Shown: piece by piece, positions 9,621-21,816 of the stretch | Position numbering within the stretch: position 1 is the stretch's first letter | How the letters are laid out: each line of letters starts with the position of its first letter | Assembly (NCBI GenBank): GCA_002150815.3 | Contig: NDFF03000017.1 | Span: 32,693 to 96,692 of the forward strand | Direction of reading: 5' to 3' | Length of the DNA stretch: 64,000 nt | Source of the DNA: Grammothele lineata | Lineage: Eukaryota; Basidiomycota; Agaricomycetes; Polyporales; Polyporaceae | Program-made: the position numbers and the translations under genes | The notes under the pieces: generated by a model | Databases searched by the model: none | The model's input: only the letters and a program-made list of their open reading frames with translations | What the model was told of the DNA's origin: nothing

Positions 9621-12600
9621 ATGGACGTTCCACTTTTTGGCGATGCACCGAACAAACGTCGGAGGGAGATCAACCTCGGCGGATCCCATTCCGCCACAAC
9701 CCACAACGACATCCTCTTCGAAGCCAAGCAACGCAGACTCCAACGAAACGATCTCAAGCGAAGGCAGGATGCTGCTACACATATACAGACTGTCTGGAGG
9801 GGTTATATTGCAGAGCGCGATCTCAGGCAGTCGTTGCGCGCCACATTCGACCAGGATATCACCAGCCTCACAGGTCTCCGATGTCTCGTGCTCTTAGGTC
9901 AGGACGAGGATGCCTTGGGCCGATGGTCGAACGTGGTCTGCACATCCAGGAGAGGTACGTCTTTGCTGCTCGCATTGCGTTCTCTGTCTCTCATCCCCCG
10001 AAGATCTGCTGTTACAATCCGACGAGAGCTCGGTCGTGCTGCTGCAGCGTGTTAGTCGCATGCTCCTCCGGTCGCTATCGCTTGATACTAAGTGAGTGTA
10101 TTCGCAATACTAGGCACTTTTTCCCTCATCGCAACCCCTAGATCGCCACATGCCCAAGCTCATATCGCTGTCCTTGCCACCCTCTTATCCGACAATCCTC
10201 AGCGTGCAACTATCTCTCACCATCTCCTCTCCCATGGTTTCTATTCCCTCTTGCGAAGTGCGGTGCTACAGCTCGTTAGTGTTTCTGTCTTGTGAGCTCC
10301 TACGTTCTCACAACTGACCATTTGTCCTGCCACCAGCCCGTTCCCGCCCCCAAATCCTCCCCTACCCTTGCTCCCTTAGCATCACTTCTCGCCGCCCCGC
10401 TCTCGCATCCTGACAACCTTCCGGATGCGCTGCGAGAACTTTTGCTGAATGTCCTCACCATCCCACTGCTCCCCAACCGCCTCCTTCCGGCTCTTGGCCC
10501 CTTTTCTGCGCGTCTCCCTCTGGCTTCCCTGAACCTTGTACCACTCGATATTATCAACCATCCCGCACTGTCTCCGCTAGAGTCCAAGATACATCTACTC
10601 GCTAATCTCGCTGCCTTCACGCCTCCTAGGTACGGTGCGCTCCCGCCACCAGCTTTCGTGGCATACTTGCAACTCGCTGCGCTATTGATGAATGCTCTCC
10701 CAACGCATGCGCTCGAACCTCCCGAAAACAAGCCTGACGCGACGAAACATTGGGCAGACGACGACTCGGACGAGGAGCCAGAGACCGTCGTGGAAGTCGT
10801 CGCGAGCTTCGAGCCTAAGGTCGCCCTACCACAGCTCGACGACCGGACCCGCAAGCGGCTCCAGACCCTCCCGAGCTCGGAACATATCCAGACGCTACTG
10901 AAGGCGTCGCAAAACCCGACGCTGCTTTTGCCTCTGATCTCTTTCTGCTTCGCGCTCAGCACGGTGTGGCCGACGAGGCGGGACAAGGTGCTCAGTACGG
11001 TCGTCGCGTACAACAAGGGCGGATTCGTCCGGGAGATCTACCGGACGTACGTCCGGAGCACGCCTCTTGGGCGGGACGACACCTACGCGGAAGTCACCAG
11101 TGCGTCCCCTCCCCTATCCTCTTTCCCACACGAGCTGACCTTGCTCCTCCCCTCTACAGATCCCGAACACGCCGCGCACTGGCCCCCGCTGCTCTTCCTC
11201 GCGGACCTCTACACGCAAGCGCTGCTCACGATGGGCGACGACGAATTCTTCGGGAGCGGCACGAACCCGAACGTGCCCCGGAACCCGCTCACGCTCGACG
11301 AGCTCACCGCGCTCTCGCGCAAGCTGCTCAACATCGCCTTCGCGCTCTACTGGCGCGAGGACCCCGCGAGCGCGCAGGAGGCCGTGCCGGGGCTCGGCGA
11401 GGTCAGGTGGGAGAACGTGAGGGAGAAGGCGACGAGGTGTTTGCAGGCGCTGCATGCGAGGGAGTGAGTGTGAGGCGTGCGAGGTTAGGGGACTGTGCTG
11501 ATCGGTGTGGGTTTTGTAGCTCGAGGAGGCCGTTCACGCCCCCGGACCACTGGCTCGTCACGTCGCACGTGGACATGAACACCTTCATTCAAGCAGCCAT
11601 GTACGTCTCCTCCCCTCCGCCCTCTCGCGTCCCATGCTCACCTCCGCCCAGCCTCGAAGAGCGACAGCTTTCCCAGCCCGAAACCCTCGGCCTGACCGGC
11701 GCACGCGCCCTCGCGCTCAACAAGCGCCAAGTCGCGTACCTCTCCCCGCGCCTCGGGGTACTGAACAACATCCCCTTCGCGGTGCCCTTCGACGTGCGCG
11801 TCGGGATCTTCCGCCGGTTCGTGCTCAACGACGCCGACACGCGCGGGCTCGCCGCGCCGTGGCGCGGGGGCCGGATGGGCGGCCCGCATCGCGTGACGGT
11901 GCGGAGGGACAGGATTGCTGAAGATGGGTTCGATAAGCTTGGAGAGGTGGATTTGAGGACGCCGATTGCGATCACGTTCGTGGATCGGTTTGGGCAGGAG
12001 GAGTGAGTGCTCTCGCTCGAGTTTTTGGGTGTGTGTGAGTGTGAAAGAGAGAGAGATGCTGAAGCTCGGCTTGACTCGGCAGGGCGGGGATCGACGGGGG
12101 CGGGGTGTTCAAGGAGTTTTTGACGAGCCTGTGCAAGGAGGTGTTCGACACGGACCGGGGGCTGTGGCTCGCGAACAAGAAGAACGAGCTGTACCCCGCG
12201 CCGCATTCGTTTGCGACCGAATGTGAGTCCCGCGGCTGGCTGGCTGGTGGCTGACACGCTGGGAGTTTAGCCGGCTGACGGTGGGGCTGGCAGCGCACAG
12301 CTTGGCGTGGTACCGCTTTATTGGGCGTATCCTGGGTAAGGCGCTTTACGAGGGCATCCTCATTGACGTCGCCTTCGCCGGGTTCTTCCTCGCCAAGGTC
12401 GGTCAGATGTACACACCGAGGCCTTGGTGGAGACGCGCTGACGGCAGACGTTACAGTGGCTCGGGAAGCAGAGCTGGCTGGACGACCTGGCGTCGCTCGA
12501 CCCGGAGCTGTACCAGGGCCTCATCTTCCTCAAGCACTACACGGGCGACCCCGAGGAGCTCTCGCTCAACTTCACCGTCGCCGAAGAAGGCACGTCCCCT

Positions 12601-13496
12601 CCCTCCCCCTCCCCTTCCTCGCTCCACGCAGACACTAACCCCGCACAAACGCAGAGTTCGGAGTGACCCAATCGGTCGACCTCGTCCCGAACGGGAGCAA
12701 CCTGCCCGTGACGCGCGAGAACCGGCTGCAGTACATCTACCTCGTCGCGCACTACCGGCTCACGAAGCAGATCAAGCGCCAGAGCGCGGCGTTCTTCGAG
12801 GGCCTCTCGGAGATTATTGATCCTAAGTGGCTCCGGTGCGTCTCCCTCTTTGTTTGATGATCTTTGGAGAATGGATATCAACGCGAGGGGTGCGCACGAA
12901 GCATGTTCAACCAGCAGGAACTGCAGATCCTGCTCGGGGGCGTGAACGCCCCGATCGACCTCGAAGACCTCCGGCGGCACACGCAGTACGGCGGGCTGTA
13001 CAACGACCACGAGCAGACGATCGAGCTCTTCTGGGAGGTGCGTCGTTCGTTTGGCGTCAACGGGAATGGACTGAGCTGAATAAACGCGCATGTGCGTGCA
13101 CAGGTCGTGAACGGGTTCAGCCAGGAAGACAGGCGGAAGCTCCTCCGGTTCGCGACGAGCTGCAGTCGGCCGCCGCTTTTGTGAGTCTCTCTCCCCTTGT
13201 GTGCTTGGCGGCTGACACGCGGGGGCGGGATGACAGGGGCTTCAAAGAGCTCAACCCGAACTTCGCGATCCGGGACGCGTCGGACGACCAGAGCCGCCTC
13301 CCGACGGCGAGCACGTGTGTGAACCTGCTCAAGGTGCGTCTTAGGGTGCTGCGACTTCAAAATATGTATGCGCGGGGACTTGAGTGCGGAGAGCTGACGC
13401 GCGCGCTGGTAGCTGCCGCGGTACAGGAATGCGTCGGTGTTGAGGGAGAAGCTCATCCAGGCGATCAACTCGAACGCGGGCTTTGACTTGTCGTGA
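9621..13496 (+). CDS. HUL5: HECT-type E3 ubiquitin ligase, HUL5/UBE3C family
   Basis: Multi-exon gene from ATG 9621 to TGA 13494-13496. An IQ motif (THIQTVWRGYIAERDLR) near residues 53-69 matches the N-terminal layout of the Hul5/UBE3C family. A long helical middle follows, with an acidic run (DDDSDEEPE). The C-terminal HECT domain begins near VPFDVRVGIFRRFV and includes GGGVFKEFL, FIGRILGKALYEGI and TIELFWEVV. The catalytic cysteine is in ASTCVNLLKLP (codon 13316-13318), followed by an intron and the C-terminal LREKLIQAINSNAGFDL. Members polyubiquitinate proteasome-bound and misfolded substrates, extending chains in nucleus and cytosol. All key elements are present, so the enzyme should be active. 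Introns are short; the first donors are at 9955 and 10092. The gene converges with D-lactate dehydrogenase, leaving 272 bp. Confidence 0.9.
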
Positions 13497-13768
13497 AGTC
13501 TTTTAGGGACGGGTGTGCTCACTCGTGGGGGTGAAGATGTTATTGGGACGAAGGGAAAGGGTTGTAATGTACCGTAGACGCGGTGTACCGCTAGTTTGTA
13601 ATTTTGCGTCTTAGACGTTTGCGAGGGGAGGAAGGATCGTGCGATGGACTTCCACGCAGAGGCTGACCCACTCTTGCCACATCCAAGTGAGGTCAGCCAC
13701 GCAGACAACAACATCCCTATATTCCCCAGATATCCAAGAATACACTCGTGCACCCTGCACAGACCCCC

Positions 13769-16396
13769 TCAGTGCTTCTCCTCCCCGTCCTTGCCCGGCC
13801 TGTCAGGGTACAGCTGCACCCGCGTTAGCCTCGTCTCCCACTCAACACTCGACGCACACGCACCTTCCCAGGATTAAACAAATTAAGCGGATCGATCGTC
13901 CTCTTGATGCGCTTCATGAGCTCCACGGTGCCCTCCCCGAGCTCGTCGTACAGATAAGCGCGCTTGCCGATGCCGACGCCGTGCTCGCCCGTGCAGGTGC
14001 CGTCGAGGGCGATGGCGCGCTGGACCATGCGCTTGACGGCGGCTTGGATCGCTTGGGCCTCTTGGTCGTCTTTGAAGAGGAGGGCGGTGTGGAAGTTGCC
14101 TGAGCAGAGTGCGTGTGGGGCGGGGGGTCAGCGCGCGGGAATGAGGGGGGATGGGGAGAGGGGGAAGGGGAGCGCACCGTCGCCGACGTGGCCGAGGATG
14201 GTGTAGAGGATACCGTGCTGGTCGAGGTCTTCCTTGGACTGGTAGATCAGGTCCGGGAGCTTCGATGGCGGAACGCTGACCATGGGCGGCGCGCCGTCCC
14301 TCGTCAGCCTCCTCCTTAGAATCATCACTTTGCGCGCGCGGGCAACTCACCAGACGTCGGTACTCCAAGCCCTGCTCCCGGGCATGAGCGCAAGGCTGGA
14401 ATAGAGCCCGTTCTTCCTGTCCATCCAGAGGTCGTTGGCCTCCTTGTCGGACTTTGCGAGCACGAAGCCGGACGAGCCGTGCTTCTGGGAGATCTTCTTG
14501 GCGGTGTCGGCGGCCTCCTGGAGGGCGCGGGGGGTGGGGCCCTGGAACTTGAAGAAGAGGCTGTCCTTCTCGGGCCACTTGCGGGAGGAAAGGCCGTAGA
14601 GGTTCGTGGCGCGCATGAACTGGACGTCCACGAGTTCGACGCATTCTGTGCGCGGGGGTTAGAGGGGGTGGGCAAGAGACGGGGGGAAGGGAGGGGAGGG
14701 ACGCACGGATTCCGACGCCCGAGTTGACGATCTCGGCAACGGCGTCGGCCGCAGCGCGGACATCGGGGAACTGCGCCACGGCGACCGTCGTCGGGAGCAG
14801 CGGCGTCAGCCGCAGCGTCACTAGTGCGGCAAATCGCGGCGAGGAACAGGGAAGAGGGGAGAGGCGGACGTCAGCGCGCGCGGAAGTCAGCTCAAGGTTG
14901 GACGGGAAGGAAGGACGGAGGGCGGGGACGTGCCTTCTGTGACGATGCCGAGGGTGCCCTCGGCTCCGATAAAGAGCTTCGTCGTGTCGAAGCCGGCAGA
15001 CGACTTGCGAGCCCGCCGCCGCGTCTTGATCACCTTCCCAGACGGCAGCACCACTGTCTAATCCAGCGCAGACGTCAGCCCGAGCCCCGAGCCCGACGCC
15101 GGCATGACGCGCGAGCAGCCAAGAGCCAGACAGAGTTTGGGGCACGAACCGCGTTCAGGAACCATTCCCCCTTGGCCGTCCCGTATCGCACTGCGTTTGC
15201 TGTTTTCGTGTTTGTCAGTGGCCGACGGAAGGCATCCGAACAGACTTTGAGGCTTACTGCCGGAACATCCCGTGCTCAACATGCCTCCAATCGTCGCCCC
15301 AGGCGCGGGATCAAGCTACAGGCACGTCATGTCAAGCTTCTCCTTGCCTGAGTTAGGGCTGCCTGTAGAACAAACGAACCGGGAAAAACAGTGGGATGCC
15401 TGCACAAGGACCCGTCAGCCTCTGGACGCGCTTGTGTCTATGACCTCACCGACCCTTCTTCTTCAGCGTCTCGTTCAGGTCCATCCATCGGATCCCTGGC
15501 TGACAAATCACGTCCGAATTCCCCTCTGTGTGCGAGTCATGTCAGCCTCGTACGCGAGAGACGGCATGCAAGTGCGGCTGACCGTTGATTTCGATAATCT
15601 TGTCCATCCTGGACATGTCAATGCTGATCCCACCGACGGAGGGCTGCAGGTAGATCGTTAGGCGGCTGACAAGCAGGCCTAATAATTGACACTCACCGCG
15701 CGGAAGTGCCCTTCGAGGCTCGTCGCGCCCGAGTACGGGATGACGGGCATCCTGTACTTGACCGCCGTCTTCACAATCTTCACCACGTCCTCCGTCGACG
15801 ACGGGTACACCACCACGGACGGGTACGACCCTGTGCGCCGCGCCCAGTGTAAGTAACCGCGAGTGAGCCTGCTCCCCGTCTGCACTCCGCTCGAACCACG
15901 GCGACGAGCGAGCGAACGAGCACTCACCAGGATGATAATCGTTCTCCGAGAACCCATGATCCTCCAAATCCTCCACATCCGTCGTCACCGCGTCCGCATC
16001 CCCCTCAAACAACACCCTCAGCTTCCGAATCGCCTTCTGGAAGTCCTCGGGGGTGCCGTAGCGCGTGTTGAACTCCACCGGGCCCTCCGCCCCCGCTGCT
16101 GCGACTAGGAAGGGGTCGTCTTGAGAATTGCGAGATTGGGAGAGGGCGAAGTAGACGAGGCCTCCGCTGAAGAGCGCCCCTGCGGCGAACGCGAGGGGTG
16201 CGCCGGTGCCCCCAGAGCCAGCGGTGAGCGGAGGAGGCCCGCTCTGGCGCAGAGCCTCGGCGGCGCGTTTGCGGGCGGCGGATGACTTGGCTCGCGTTTG
16301 CGACGCGACCGCGGATGTTAACGGTCGTGGCCGAGAGGTAGAGGAGGAGAGGAGGGTGCGGCACGAGGCCCTCAGGTTGAGGGTGTTCCGCTGCAT
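13769..16396 (-). CDS. DLD1: D-lactate dehydrogenase (cytochrome), mitochondrial
   Basis: Multi-exon FAD enzyme oxidising D-lactate to pyruvate and passing electrons to cytochrome c at the inner mitochondrial membrane. The N-terminus ([16 protein letters not shown]...) is an Arg/Ser-rich presequence, followed by a membrane anchor around [20 protein letters not shown]. The FAD-binding (PCMH) domain carries [28 protein letters not shown], a glycine-rich ...STGCSG segment, [16 protein letters not shown] and [15 protein letters not shown]. The C-terminal oxidase domain has [22 protein letters not shown] and [13 protein letters not shown], with the His/Glu-containing motif expected of D-2-hydroxyacid oxidoreductases. 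The last exon ([14 protein letters not shown]) follows an intron after LFNPGK and stops at 13769. Domain order and motifs fit a complete protein. Confidence 0.9.
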
Positions 16397-17829
16397 ATTC
16401 TAGTACTAGTACTTTGCGGGGCCGTCCTGGCTGAGGCTGACAAGGGTGAGAACGCGCAACTTCACTGAGGATCGTCGCGCGGTGGTGGGCAAAAGACGGA
16501 TACCGTGCGAGCCGGTGGACTCTGGAGCCTAAGGGCGACTTTAGGGCGACACTGACTCGAAATTTGGGACGAGCAGCTTAGCGGGGGGCAGCACGTCAGC
16601 GTGTGTGGAAAGCACGTCGGGTTTACGTCGCAGGCCAGCGGCTGCCCCGCGCCCCGCGAAGGGCGACAGCCGATCACGTCTTCCTTTCCCCACATCCTTT
16701 CGGCCCGGGGATCCGATTCATCCGAAGACCGAAGTGCGAACGGGTCTCCCAGCCTCACTGAAGCTGGGGACGCAACTTTTCGAAGAGCAAGTATTCACAG
16801 CCTTTCGAAGTCCGCTGCGTGTTGGTGGACTTCGAATAACGTAGATGGAGTATACTTAGCTGCGGACACGGCGATCATCTTCCAGGCGCAGCTTAGAAGA
16901 CCGCAGCGAGAGGCAGAGGATTTCACCTGATATAAAGCGACTACTTGTGCTTCTTAGATGCTAACATAGAAGTCATGATGGAGCTGGTGTTAGATAGACA
17001 CATATGGGTGTTACCCCGAGTTCTTCCTTGCGCATGCCCTGGGGAACTCTAACGATGTTTCTTCACCTTGGACGTCCTCGGAGTTGGGCGGTCGGAAACT
17101 CAGAAGGGGCCGAGCCGGTGGACGCAGAGTAAGTAAAGTCAAAGCTCCGTTGGTATAATCAGCAACTAGACCTCGTGTGAGCTGCATAGATAGATCGAAG
17201 CATATAGTCTATACCATGAGAAGTCGATACGGACGTTACAGAATGAGAGCCGGTAGTCCTGTATGGTATACTAGGGGTTGATGTCAGCTGCGAGGACTGT
17301 ACGCGTAGAGAAATTTGGGCACAGTAACTTTTAAAACCGCTCAACGGCCAGAGAAAAATCCCAACGGCAGAAGGCCATGGTGCATGGCTGACATGACGAT
17401 GCATGTCTGGTGGCTAACCAGACTGCCCGGTCGGAATAAGTGGACTACTTGAACAGCATGCACAAAAAACAGTCCGTATACAACGCGTGGCTACTCCGAC
17501 GCGATGTACAAGTCACTCACGAGTCACGAAGACAAACTTCCGCCAGGACACTGTTCAAGTTCAAGCTCAAGCTCAAGACCCTTGGCGCCATACCAGCCGC
17601 CACGTGGGCGACACGCGAAGCGTGCCGTTGCGCCGCGCCCGCTCCCACCTCCGTCGGGCGCTCGTCAGAGTCTGGCCGCCTTTCGCCCGCTACCGCTACT
17701 CCTCGCTGAGCTCACGGAACACGCTCAGCCGTTCCTTCCCTCGCATCGTCCTCCTCCTTCTCTCTTCTGTCTCGAAGTACAAGCAAAAGTACAAAGACAA
17801 GCGCAGGCGCACACATAGAAGAGCTCAGG
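16397..17829. promoter_or_regulatory. Long divergent intergenic region
   Basis: 1.4 kb separating the starts of D-lactate dehydrogenase and the K+/H+ exchange-related gene. Frames such as 16462-16758 (minus) lack motifs and splice context. Just before the ATG at 17830 there is a pyrimidine-rich stretch (about 17740-17775) followed by an A-rich leader, typical of a fungal 5' UTR. Nothing else recognised. Confidence 0.4.
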
Positions 17830-19209
17830 ATGACCGCCGCGACGACGCTCGCGCGCGCCGCCACGCGCTCCATGCGCATCGTCGCGCTCCCGCTCACGGG
17901 CCCGGGCCCGGGCCCGTCGTCCAAGCCCGCCCCTGCCCCGGGTGGAGGCGCGCCCTCCTCGCAGCGGCAACAACATAAGGCGGAGGAGCATTTGACGTAT
18001 TACCACTTCGTCACGCCCCCGGATACGAGGGAAAACTCGTGGACGAAGTGGGCGACGACGAAGGCGGCGGATTTGTGGGCGGGCCTTGGGAAGGCGGAGG
18101 AGGGTACTTGGAAGGTGCGTAACGTCCATTCTCTTTGGGCTGTGTGGAGGCCCTGTGGCTCCTGTGTGAGCTCACTTGGTACTTACGGATGGTAAATTGT
18201 GTAGAGGAGAGCGTTCCTCTACGGGGAACGCCTCGTGGACCGGCTCGATTTCGAGGAGCTCGCGCTCAAGTCGCTCGACCCCGAGCTCGGCCCCAAGCTC
18301 TCTGACCTCGTCCCGCACGCCTCAAAGTCAAAAGAAGCGGCGGGAACGTCTTCTCCCGCCGTGTCCGCCGTACGTCTCGCCCTCTTTGTGTACGAGAGGG
18401 CCCAGTCGCTGACACCTACGCCGCGACAGATCCCTCTCGTCTACCCGCCCTCGGTATGGCCCTCGCCCCTCCCGCCCCTCCGCTCCCTCCTCGCGAAGCG
18501 GACACCGAGGCATAGAAAAGGTGCCATCTTCTGGCTCGCGGTCTCCCCGCTCACCGCACCGTTCATGATCATCCGTGCGTCCTTCCTCTCCTCTCTTTTT
18601 GTCTGCCGCAGGTCTTGAGGCTGACATCACCCCAACTCCGCTCTGTCATCCCTCGTCCCCGATGATGTGTTGCTTGTTGTAGCCATCATCCCGAACTTCC
18701 CGTTCTTCTTCTGCGTGTGGCGCTCGTGGTCGCACTACCAGGGTACGTCCCCCAGTTCCCCCTTCCTGCCCCTCCGTCCGTGAAGACGAGACGGACGAGG
18801 GCTGACGCACCCCTCCCTGCCGCCCCTGCCACCCTACCATATAGCGTACAAAGCCTCGCAGTACCTCTCCTCCTTCCTCACCCAAGGCGCCATCGTCCCC
18901 GAGGCAAGCACCGCCCTCGACGCCGTCTACGCCAAGTACGCTCCCTCTTCCGCCCCCGTCCCCGCCTCGGCGCACGCACCCCAGCCTAGCTCAGACGCAG
19001 ACGCGGAAGAACAAAGCGAGCGAGAGGCGGAAAGAGAAGGCGAGCGCGACCCGCAGCTGCTCCTCACGAAAGAAGCCGTGCCCGAGCTCCAGGCCGCGCT
19101 CGGGCTCCCCGCGGACTCGACGTTCGCCGCGGACGTGTACCGCGCGCTCGAGCAGGCGCGCTTGCGCGTGCGGGGCCCAGACGCGGAGGGGAAGGGTGGG
19201 GGGTCGTGA
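17830..19209 (+). CDS. Mitochondrial K+/H+ exchange-related protein (Mit_KHE1)
   Basis: Six-exon gene; exon 1 is 17830-18114, exon 2 starts at 18205, and the TGA is 19207-19209. The N-terminus is short and basic with a long Pro/Gly linker, consistent with mitochondrial import. Central motifs are TYYHFVTPP, AFLYGERLVDRLDFEE and PLVYPPSVWP, then a hydrophobic core across two introns (IFWLAVSPLTAPFMII, PIIPNFPFFFCVWRSWSHY) and ASQYLSSFL. This order matches the fungal family of mitochondrial K+-H+ exchange-related proteins (Pfam Mit_KHE1, yeast YDL183c type), thought to act in matrix volume and potassium balance. Whether it is itself the exchanger is unsettled. After the core comes a charged Glu/Arg-rich segment (SEREAEREGERD) and a final helix. 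The family call rests on the hydrophobic core. Confidence 0.75.
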
Positions 19210-19871
19210 TCGGCTTGTGTGCGGGGTAGGGTAGGGAGGGGAGTGGGTCAGGGTGCTTTGGGGGTTCGGCGGTTCTGTGGTTCTGGACTGGAAGTGTGGG
19301 CTGACGGGCGGGCGGGCTGACGGCGGGGCCAGGACGGACGGACGGACGGAGACACGCAGTCTTGCGCGCTGACAGTAGATGCATACATTATCAAACACGT
19401 ACTCGTAGACATGTACCCGTGGCATGTGATCAGTGCTCTCTTCTCTGGTTTGCGGCATGTGCGGTTGTGCGTTTTTCTGGGGGGAAGGGGCGCTTTTTCG
19501 CCCTAGAGACAGACGGTGGGCGCATTTGGTGGTATGTACGGCGGTTGTTCAGGCCGTGGGCGTACTGGTACACGGTACACGTTGCTCGTGTCGGGATTCC
19601 AAACCAGTCAGCCGCACGCTCCGACTAATGGAACGTCGCGTAGGGACCCTCATGTGAAGTGAGGCAGAGGTAAAACAACAGTGATTGACGGAGCACGAGC
19701 ACGAGATGTGGCTAGCTAGAGTGCACAGGGACCGGAGCAAAAACCCAGACGACGAGGCCCTATATACAAACGATGGAGAGATGCGTACGCACACGGCGGG
19801 GTGCGGCTGACGGAGGCGAACGCGGTGCGGGGCAGCCGTGTATCGCGCACCCCAGAGAAGAACACGCACCG
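19210..19871. other. Convergent 3' flanks
   Basis: 662 bp between the stop codons of the exchange-related gene and the F-box gene, with GT/GA-rich tracts and short tandem gacg repeats at about 19330-19348. No gene seen; terminators for both genes should lie here. Confidence 0.4.
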
Positions 19872-21707
19872 CTAGCCTTCCTCTTCCTCATCCTCAGCCT
19901 CACCGTCAGCCTCCCCGTCCTCTCCCTCCCCTTCTTCATCATCCCCTTCCTCCCCTTCCTCTTCCTCCTCCTCCTCATCATCATACTCCTCCTCCCCCTC
20001 CTCCTCAACCCACACCAGCCTCTCCGCCCGCTCGTCCCAACACCACTCCGGCCTCGCTCCCCTCCCCTCCCTCGCATCCCGCTCCTCCTCCTCCCTCCGC
20101 CACCGCGCGCTCTCCTCCTCCATCTGTCGCGCGAGGGCGTCCCCTGCCGCATCGCGCCCCGCGTCGTCGACTTCCCAGAGGCGGATCCGGGCGTGAAGGG
20201 TGCGCCGGTGCGTGGCGAGGCGCGCGAGGGAGGGGGAGGGGATGCCGGAGATGCGCAGGGTGTGCAGGGTGGGGAGGATCGGGAGTGTGGTTGGTGGGGA
20301 CGTGCCGTTGAGACCGTTGACCTTCACCTCGGGATCGAGAGCGCGGCCTTTGCCTTTGCCTTTATCCAGTTTCCTCCTCTGTCCGTCTGTGCCCTTCTCA
20401 CCCACCTGGCCTTCGCCCTCCTCCCCCTCCTCATCAGCCGCCATAGGGATGTTCTCAAAAAGCACCTCAAACGCGTCCTCGCGCACCCTCCCGGGCCCGA
20501 ACGCGACCTCCAACCTCCTCAGCCTCCTCGCACTCGCAAGCAACGCGCGCCAGCCCTCCGTCCTGCACGTGAGCGACGCAACAGCCAGTTTCTCCAGCCG
20601 TGGGAACTTCGGGCGTATCGCTGTTGTCGTTGCCGTAGGGGTGGAACTCGCTAACGGGGGCGGGGCAGCGAGGTACTCGAGCAGGGGCGTGTAGTCCTCT
20701 TCCTCAGTGTCGAGCTCGAGGCTCAGCGCGCGCACGTTCGGCGCGTCGATCGTCCGGAAGAGCTTCACGAGGTAGCCCGGCTCGAGGTCGTGCAGGTCCA
20801 CTTCCTCCAGCTGAGGGAGGTGCACCGGGTCCGCTGCAGGCGGAAGCGCGTGCGGGGGCGGGAGGGGGCCTGGGGCGGACGGGTCGGGGGGGTCGGCGCC
20901 CCACCAGTCGATGCCGTCGTAGGGGGCGCTGGCCGGGGGGTGGGCGCGGGGGCCGGAGTAGTGGAGGGAGAGGCGGCGGAGGCGGGGGGAGGAGCGGAGC
21001 ATGGCGCGCCAGAGGGAGAAGGGCATGCGGACGTCGTCGGAGTGGAGGGCGAACTCGATCGAGGAGAGGTCGGAGAGGAAGGGGGAGGCGGGCCAGGGGA
21101 GGTTGACGCCCTGGAGGACGATGTGCTGGAGGGAGGGGAGGTCGCCGGCGAAGACGACGACGGGCGGGGGGCCGATGGCGTTGAAGAGGCGTTCGGGGGT
21201 GCCCCAGTCCTGGACGTGCCAGAGCTGGAGGAGGCGGAGGTTGCGGGCGGAGCCGCAGTTGCCGAGGACGCGGCGGGCGGCGGCTTTGCATTCGAGGTCG
21301 GCGACCTTGAGGTGGAACTCGCGCCAGCGGGAGATGTGCTTGACGAGCTCGTCAAAGACCTTGAAAAAGTCGTCGCGGAAGAGGAGGTCCGGGCGGACTT
21401 TGTAGGTCTGCTCGGAGCATGTGTCGACGTAGATGTCGAGGAGGGCGTTGGGATTGCTGCGGGACGCGCGTGCGATGTAGATGGGGGCGCGGTCAAAATG
21501 GGCCTTGGTGCGGAAGTGAATGAGGGACCAGAGGGTGGGGTTGTTGACGGCGACGTCGCGCCAATGGCGGCAGACGTGGGAGAGGACGACCTCTGGGGTG
21601 GGCTGAGTGGGGTCGCGGTCGTCTGGGAGGGGCTGGGAGAAGGTGATGAGCTCAAAGATGGAGCGGAGGAGCTCTATGGGGAGTTGGTGTATGGGAGCGG
21701 CGGCCAT
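19872..21707 (-). CDS. F-box protein with polyacidic C-terminus
   Basis: Single coding exon. An upstream in-frame ATG at 21737 would add 10 residues; the ATG at 21707 (MAAAPIHQLP) is preferred because it sits right at the F-box. The F-box-like domain (residues about 5-60) contains LPIELLRSIFEL and VVLSHVCRHWRDVAVNNPTLW, the usual Skp1-binding pattern. A long region with Leu-rich-repeat-like segments (NLRLLQLWHV, LPSLQHIVLQ, LRRLSLHY, LEEVDLHDL, RLRRLEVAF) follows and would recruit substrate in an SCF ubiquitin ligase. The last 60 or so residues are almost all Glu, Asp and Gly, encoded by a ctc/ttc-rich tract on the plus strand. Such F-box/LRR proteins are numerous in mushrooms and their substrates are mostly unknown. 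A 5' UTR intron is at 21756-21816. Confidence 0.8.
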   Translation of the reverse strand: MAAAPIHQLPIELLRSIFELITFSQPLPDDRDPTQPTPEVVLSHVCRHWRDVAVNNPTLWSLIHFRTKAHFDRAPIYIARASRSNPNALLDIYVDTCSEQTYKVRPDLLFRDDFFKVFDELVKHISRWREFHLKVADLECKAAARRVLGNCGSARNLRLLQLWHVQDWGTPERLFNAIGPPPVVVFAGDLPSLQHIVLQGVNLPWPASPFLSDLSSIEFALHSDDVRMPFSLWRAMLRSSPRLRRLSLHYSGPRAHPPASAPYDGIDWWGADPPDPSAPGPLPPPHALPPAADPVHLPQLEEVDLHDLEPGYLVKLFRTIDAPNVRALSLELDTEEEDYTPLLEYLAAPPPLASSTPTATTTAIRPKFPRLEKLAVASLTCRTEGWRALLASARRLRRLEVAFGPGRVREDAFEVLFENIPMAADEEGEEGEGQVGEKGTDGQRRKLDKGKGKGRALDPEVKVNGLNGTSPPTTLPILPTLHTLRISGIPSPSLARLATHRRTLHARIRLWEVDDAGRDAAGDALARQMEEESARWRREEEERDAREGRGARPEWCWDERAERLVWVEEEGEEEYDDEEEEEEEGEEGDDEEGEGEDGEADGEAEDEEEEG

Positions 21708-21755
21708 GCAGGAACCAATGGAGAGATAGAGTTGCATAGAGCGAGTGGACGGGGG

Positions 21756-21816
21756 CTGCGAGCGGGAGATACGGGTGAGCGGGCGCGAGACAAGAGAGTG
21801 GAGGGGAGAGACGTAC
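21756..21816 (-). other. Probable 5' UTR intron of the F-box gene
   Basis: On the minus strand a GTACGT donor follows CATCTCCAG, and 61 nt later there is a CTCGCAG acceptor, about 50 nt before the F-box start codon. Both sites are strong and the length is typical for this genome. Confidence 0.55.
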
